This document shows, one piece after another, positions 6,424 through 7,728 of a stretch of 7,728 nt of DNA. The translations under genes were made by a program, and so were the position numbers. Positions within the stretch are counted from its first letter, which is position 1. Each line of letters opens with the position of its first letter. Source of the DNA: CAZWUL01 sp964636625 (GTDB lineage: Bacteria > Atribacterota > Phoenicimicrobiia > Phoenicimicrobiales > Stramentimicrobiaceae); the NCBI GenBank assembly GCA_964636625.1, contig CAZWUL010000047.1, positions 1 through 7,728 of the forward strand, written 5' to 3'. A model generated the notes under the pieces. It was not told the origin of the DNA and searched no databases. It was given only the letters and a program-made list of their open reading frames with translations.

Positions 6424-7200
6424 TTACTGAGCCTGGAAATATTTGGCTTTTAATTCATCCCATCTTTGTGAATGCATAATACGATTAATTCCTTCATTGA
6501 TTAATTTCAAAAGTTCTGTATCTTCTTTTCTTACTGCAACACCATATTCTTCACCAGTTTTAATTGTTCCGACAATTTTGATATCCATTCCTTTTCGTAT
6601 CGCATCTTCAACCATCACGTCATCCATCATTGCTGCATCGATTCTGCCATTTAGAAGGTCCTGTACCGCTAAAGAGAATCCCTCATAAAGCTTTAGATTA
6701 TCTCTTGGAAAAAGCTCTTGATTGATTAAATTATCTTCAATCCACATAGCAGCAGTGCATCCACGCTGAGTACCTACTAAATACTCTCCCATAAATATTT
6801 CAATAGCATTTAAATCAGAATCACTCCTAACGCATATGGCCTGGTCGATTGTCCAATAGGGAATTGAGAAATCAACCCTTGCTTTTCTTTCTTCGGTGAT
6901 ACTCATGCCGGAAAATACCATATCGATTTTTTCGGCTAAAAGACTGGATACAATACCATCCCAGGCAGTAGGTTGGTGAATAACTTCAAATCCCATTTCT
7001 TCTGCAATCCAATCCAATGCCTCTACATCAAAACCAGCTGGGTTACCCCTTTCATCTACATAGGCATGTGGGGGATAATCAGCATCAATTCCGTTAATAT
7101 AAACTTCTTTTTCGGCAGATAAACCAGATAATCCCAACAACATAAAGATTAACACAGAGCAAAGCAAAGTTAACACAATTTTACATTTTTTTCTATTCAT
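6424..7200 (-). CDS. Polar amino acid ABC transporter substrate-binding protein (258 aa)
   Basis: The extracytoplasmic receptor of the importer, SBP family 3 (HisJ/LAO/GlnH type). Residues 1-29 form a signal peptide with RKKCK, a hydrophobic core at 8-27 and a likely cut LSA|EKE. C14 sits inside the hydrophobic core with no lipobox, so the protein should be soluble, not a lipoprotein. By pattern, residues equivalent to the LAO/HisJ pocket are D39 and Y42 in GIDADYPP, S97 and S100 in FSGMS, R105 in ITEERK (carboxylate), C148/T149 in GCTAA, and D193 in AAMMDD (alpha-amino group). These support an alpha-amino acid ligand and allow a cationic one such as histidine, lysine or arginine. Length is normal. 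GGAGG at 7215-7211 lies 10 nt before the ATG, and the repressor gene ends 31 nt upstream. Confidence 0.94.
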   Translation of the reverse strand: MNRKKCKIVLTLLCSVLIFMLLGLSGLSAEKEVYINGIDADYPPHAYVDERGNPAGFDVEALDWIAEEMGFEVIHQPTAWDGIVSSLLAEKIDMVFSGMSITEERKARVDFSIPYWTIDQAICVRSDSDLNAIEIFMGEYLVGTQRGCTAAMWIEDNLINQELFPRDNLKLYEGFSLAVQDLLNGRIDAAMMDDVMVEDAIRKGMDIKIVGTIKTGEEYGVAVRKEDTELLKLINEGINRIMHSQRWDELKAKYFQAQ

Positions 7201-7210
7201 CTAAAACATT

Positions 7211-7215
7211 CCTCC
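7211..7215 (-). promoter_or_regulatory. Ribosome binding site of the binding-protein gene
   Basis: GGAGG on the minus strand, 10 nt before ATG 7200. An upstream ATG at 7208-7206 hits a stop after one sense codon (ATG TTT TAG) and is unlikely to matter. The strong site fits high expression of the receptor. Confidence 0.7.
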
Positions 7216-7231
7216 ATTATTTATTATTTTT

Positions 7232-7537
7232 TTATTTCTTATTTTGCTGCTTTGATTTTTTTAAAATTATTTGATAGCCATCAGCACCATAGTTTAAACA
7301 CTTTTTTACCCGACTAATTGTTGCAGAGCTTGCTCCAGTTTTCTGCACAATCTCTTCGTAGATAAAACCCTCGTCAAGCATACGGGCAACTTCCAGTCGC
7401 TGGCTTAATTCTTTTATCTCATTAATAGTTGCCACATCATCAAAAAACCGATAGCACTCGTCAATATTATCTAAACTCAGTATCGCTTCAAATAATTGGT
7501 CGGTCATTTCATTTCTCCAGCGAGGATAATAATCCAT
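7232..7537 (-). CDS. yerC: TrpR-family transcriptional repressor, YerC/HisR type (101 aa)
   Basis: A small all-helical DNA-binding protein of the TrpR superfamily, YerC/YecD branch. Hallmark strings are SLDNIDECYRFFDDVATINE (21-40), QRLEVARMLDEG (46-57) and the helix-turn-helix EEIVQKTGASSATISRVKKC (61-80) followed by LNYG. These closely follow what I recall of Bacillus subtilis YerC. From memory, comparative genomics proposed such proteins as HisR, a repressor of histidine synthesis and transport genes in Firmicutes, with an amino acid as likely co-repressor. Here it is the first gene of an amino acid transporter/HisC-like operon, so autoregulation and operon control are the natural reading. 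The frame opens at ATG 7555, but GGAGG (7549-7545) lies after that codon and 7 nt before ATG 7537, so I place the start at 7537, removing six residues. Confidence 0.93.
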   Translation of the reverse strand: MDYYPRWRNEMTDQLFEAILSLDNIDECYRFFDDVATINEIKELSQRLEVARMLDEGFIYEEIVQKTGASSATISRVKKCLNYGADGYQIILKKSKQQNKK

Positions 7538-7544
7538 GACTTTT

Positions 7545-7549
7545 CCTCC
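7545..7549 (-). promoter_or_regulatory. Ribosome binding site deciding the yerC start
   Basis: GGAGG on the minus strand lies 7 nt before ATG 7537. No Shine-Dalgarno-like sequence precedes the longer alternative ATG at 7555, and this site falls inside that extension. Confidence 0.85.
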
Positions 7550-7593
7550 AATCATATATTATTTTGAAGATATTCCCTAAACATCTTTGCCAC

Positions 7594-7672
7594 TTAAACT
7601 ATTAATTTATCAATTAGTACTATTACTATGCTATTACTACTACTTTAATTAATTAAATAATTAATAGTTTAA
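7594..7672. promoter_or_regulatory. Putative operator region: 14-bp inverted repeat with an internal repeat array
   Basis: TTAAACTATTAATT (7594-7607) and AATTAATAGTTTAA (7659-7672) are perfect inverted copies separated by 51 bp. Between them, CTATTACTA occurs at 7620-7628 and 7631-7639, 11 bp apart, and the first overlaps the palindrome TAGTACTA (7615-7622). The core CTATTA also starts at 7599, 21 bp before the next copy, so all three same-direction copies are on one helical face. The block begins about 5 bp after the predicted transcription start, a classic repressor position. Binding by the encoded TrpR-family protein is inference. The arms could also form a long stem in the mRNA leader. 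Confidence 0.55.
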
Positions 7673-7683
7673 TGTTTTAAGAT

Positions 7684-7712
7684 ATTATATCATCACCTGT
7701 AAAAGTTGTCAA
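7684..7712 (-). promoter_or_regulatory. Consensus extended -10 promoter of the yerC-transporter operon
   Basis: On the minus strand a perfect TTGACA (7712-7707), a 17-nt spacer and a perfect TATAAT (7689-7684) are present, with TG one base before the -10 (7692-7691). Transcription should start near 7677, leaving a leader of about 140 nt to ATG 7537. A promoter this strong normally needs a repressor, and the repeat block lies directly downstream. Confidence 0.88.
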
Positions 7713-7728
7713 ATAAAAAACTTATACC

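Noticed and set aside
6443..6688. Plus-strand open frame of 81 codons
   Set aside because: Antisense to the binding-protein gene, with low-complexity Ser/Ile-rich translation.
7538..7677. T-box or other amino acid riboswitch in the yerC leader
   Set aside because: The leader is about 140 nt and very AT-rich, and shows no T-box consensus, specifier stem or intrinsic terminator. A DNA operator explains it better.

Overview
The window comes from an AT-rich bacterial chromosome in which every supportable gene lies on the minus strand. The protein families and motif style resemble a low-GC, Firmicutes-type anaerobe. The solute-binding protein has a cleavable signal peptide but no lipobox, which would suit a diderm member such as the Halanaerobiales. 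That placement is inference from gene content, not a database match.

Right part (about 7712 down to 3117): a six-gene operon that appears complete. It starts with a near-perfect extended -10 promoter and a 120-nt leader full of repeats. It then encodes a TrpR-family repressor (YerC/HisR type), a polar amino acid binding protein, permease 1, an ATPase, permease 2 and a HisC-like PLP aminotransferase. The junctions are tight: 31 nt, 13 nt, a 4-nt overlap and a 1-nt overlap. The exception is a 158-nt gap with two hairpins after the binding-protein gene, which probably sets binding protein above membrane components. My reading is a self-regulated uptake module for an amino acid, plausibly histidine, with a dedicated aminotransferase. 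The substrate is not proven by the sequence.

Middle (3116 to 2678): a 439-bp AT-rich spacer with no credible gene. It holds a weak promoter for the next gene and some pairing potential.

Left part: a monocistronic gene for a 765-residue exported lytic transglycosylase with a long TPR region and a C-terminal SLT domain. A 178-bp spacer follows, with a tandem repeat, hairpins and a consensus promoter. The last gene is a 61-residue excisionase-type HTH protein, probably a chromosomal DNA-binding regulator rather than a phage excisionase.

Several start codons are revised from Shine-Dalgarno placement: the HTH gene to 198, the ATPase to 5586 and the repressor to 7537. No mobile element, tRNA, rRNA or CRISPR array is visible. 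The most interesting signal is the leader of the repressor gene, which carries a 14-bp perfect inverted repeat and a helically phased CTATTA array just downstream of the promoter.
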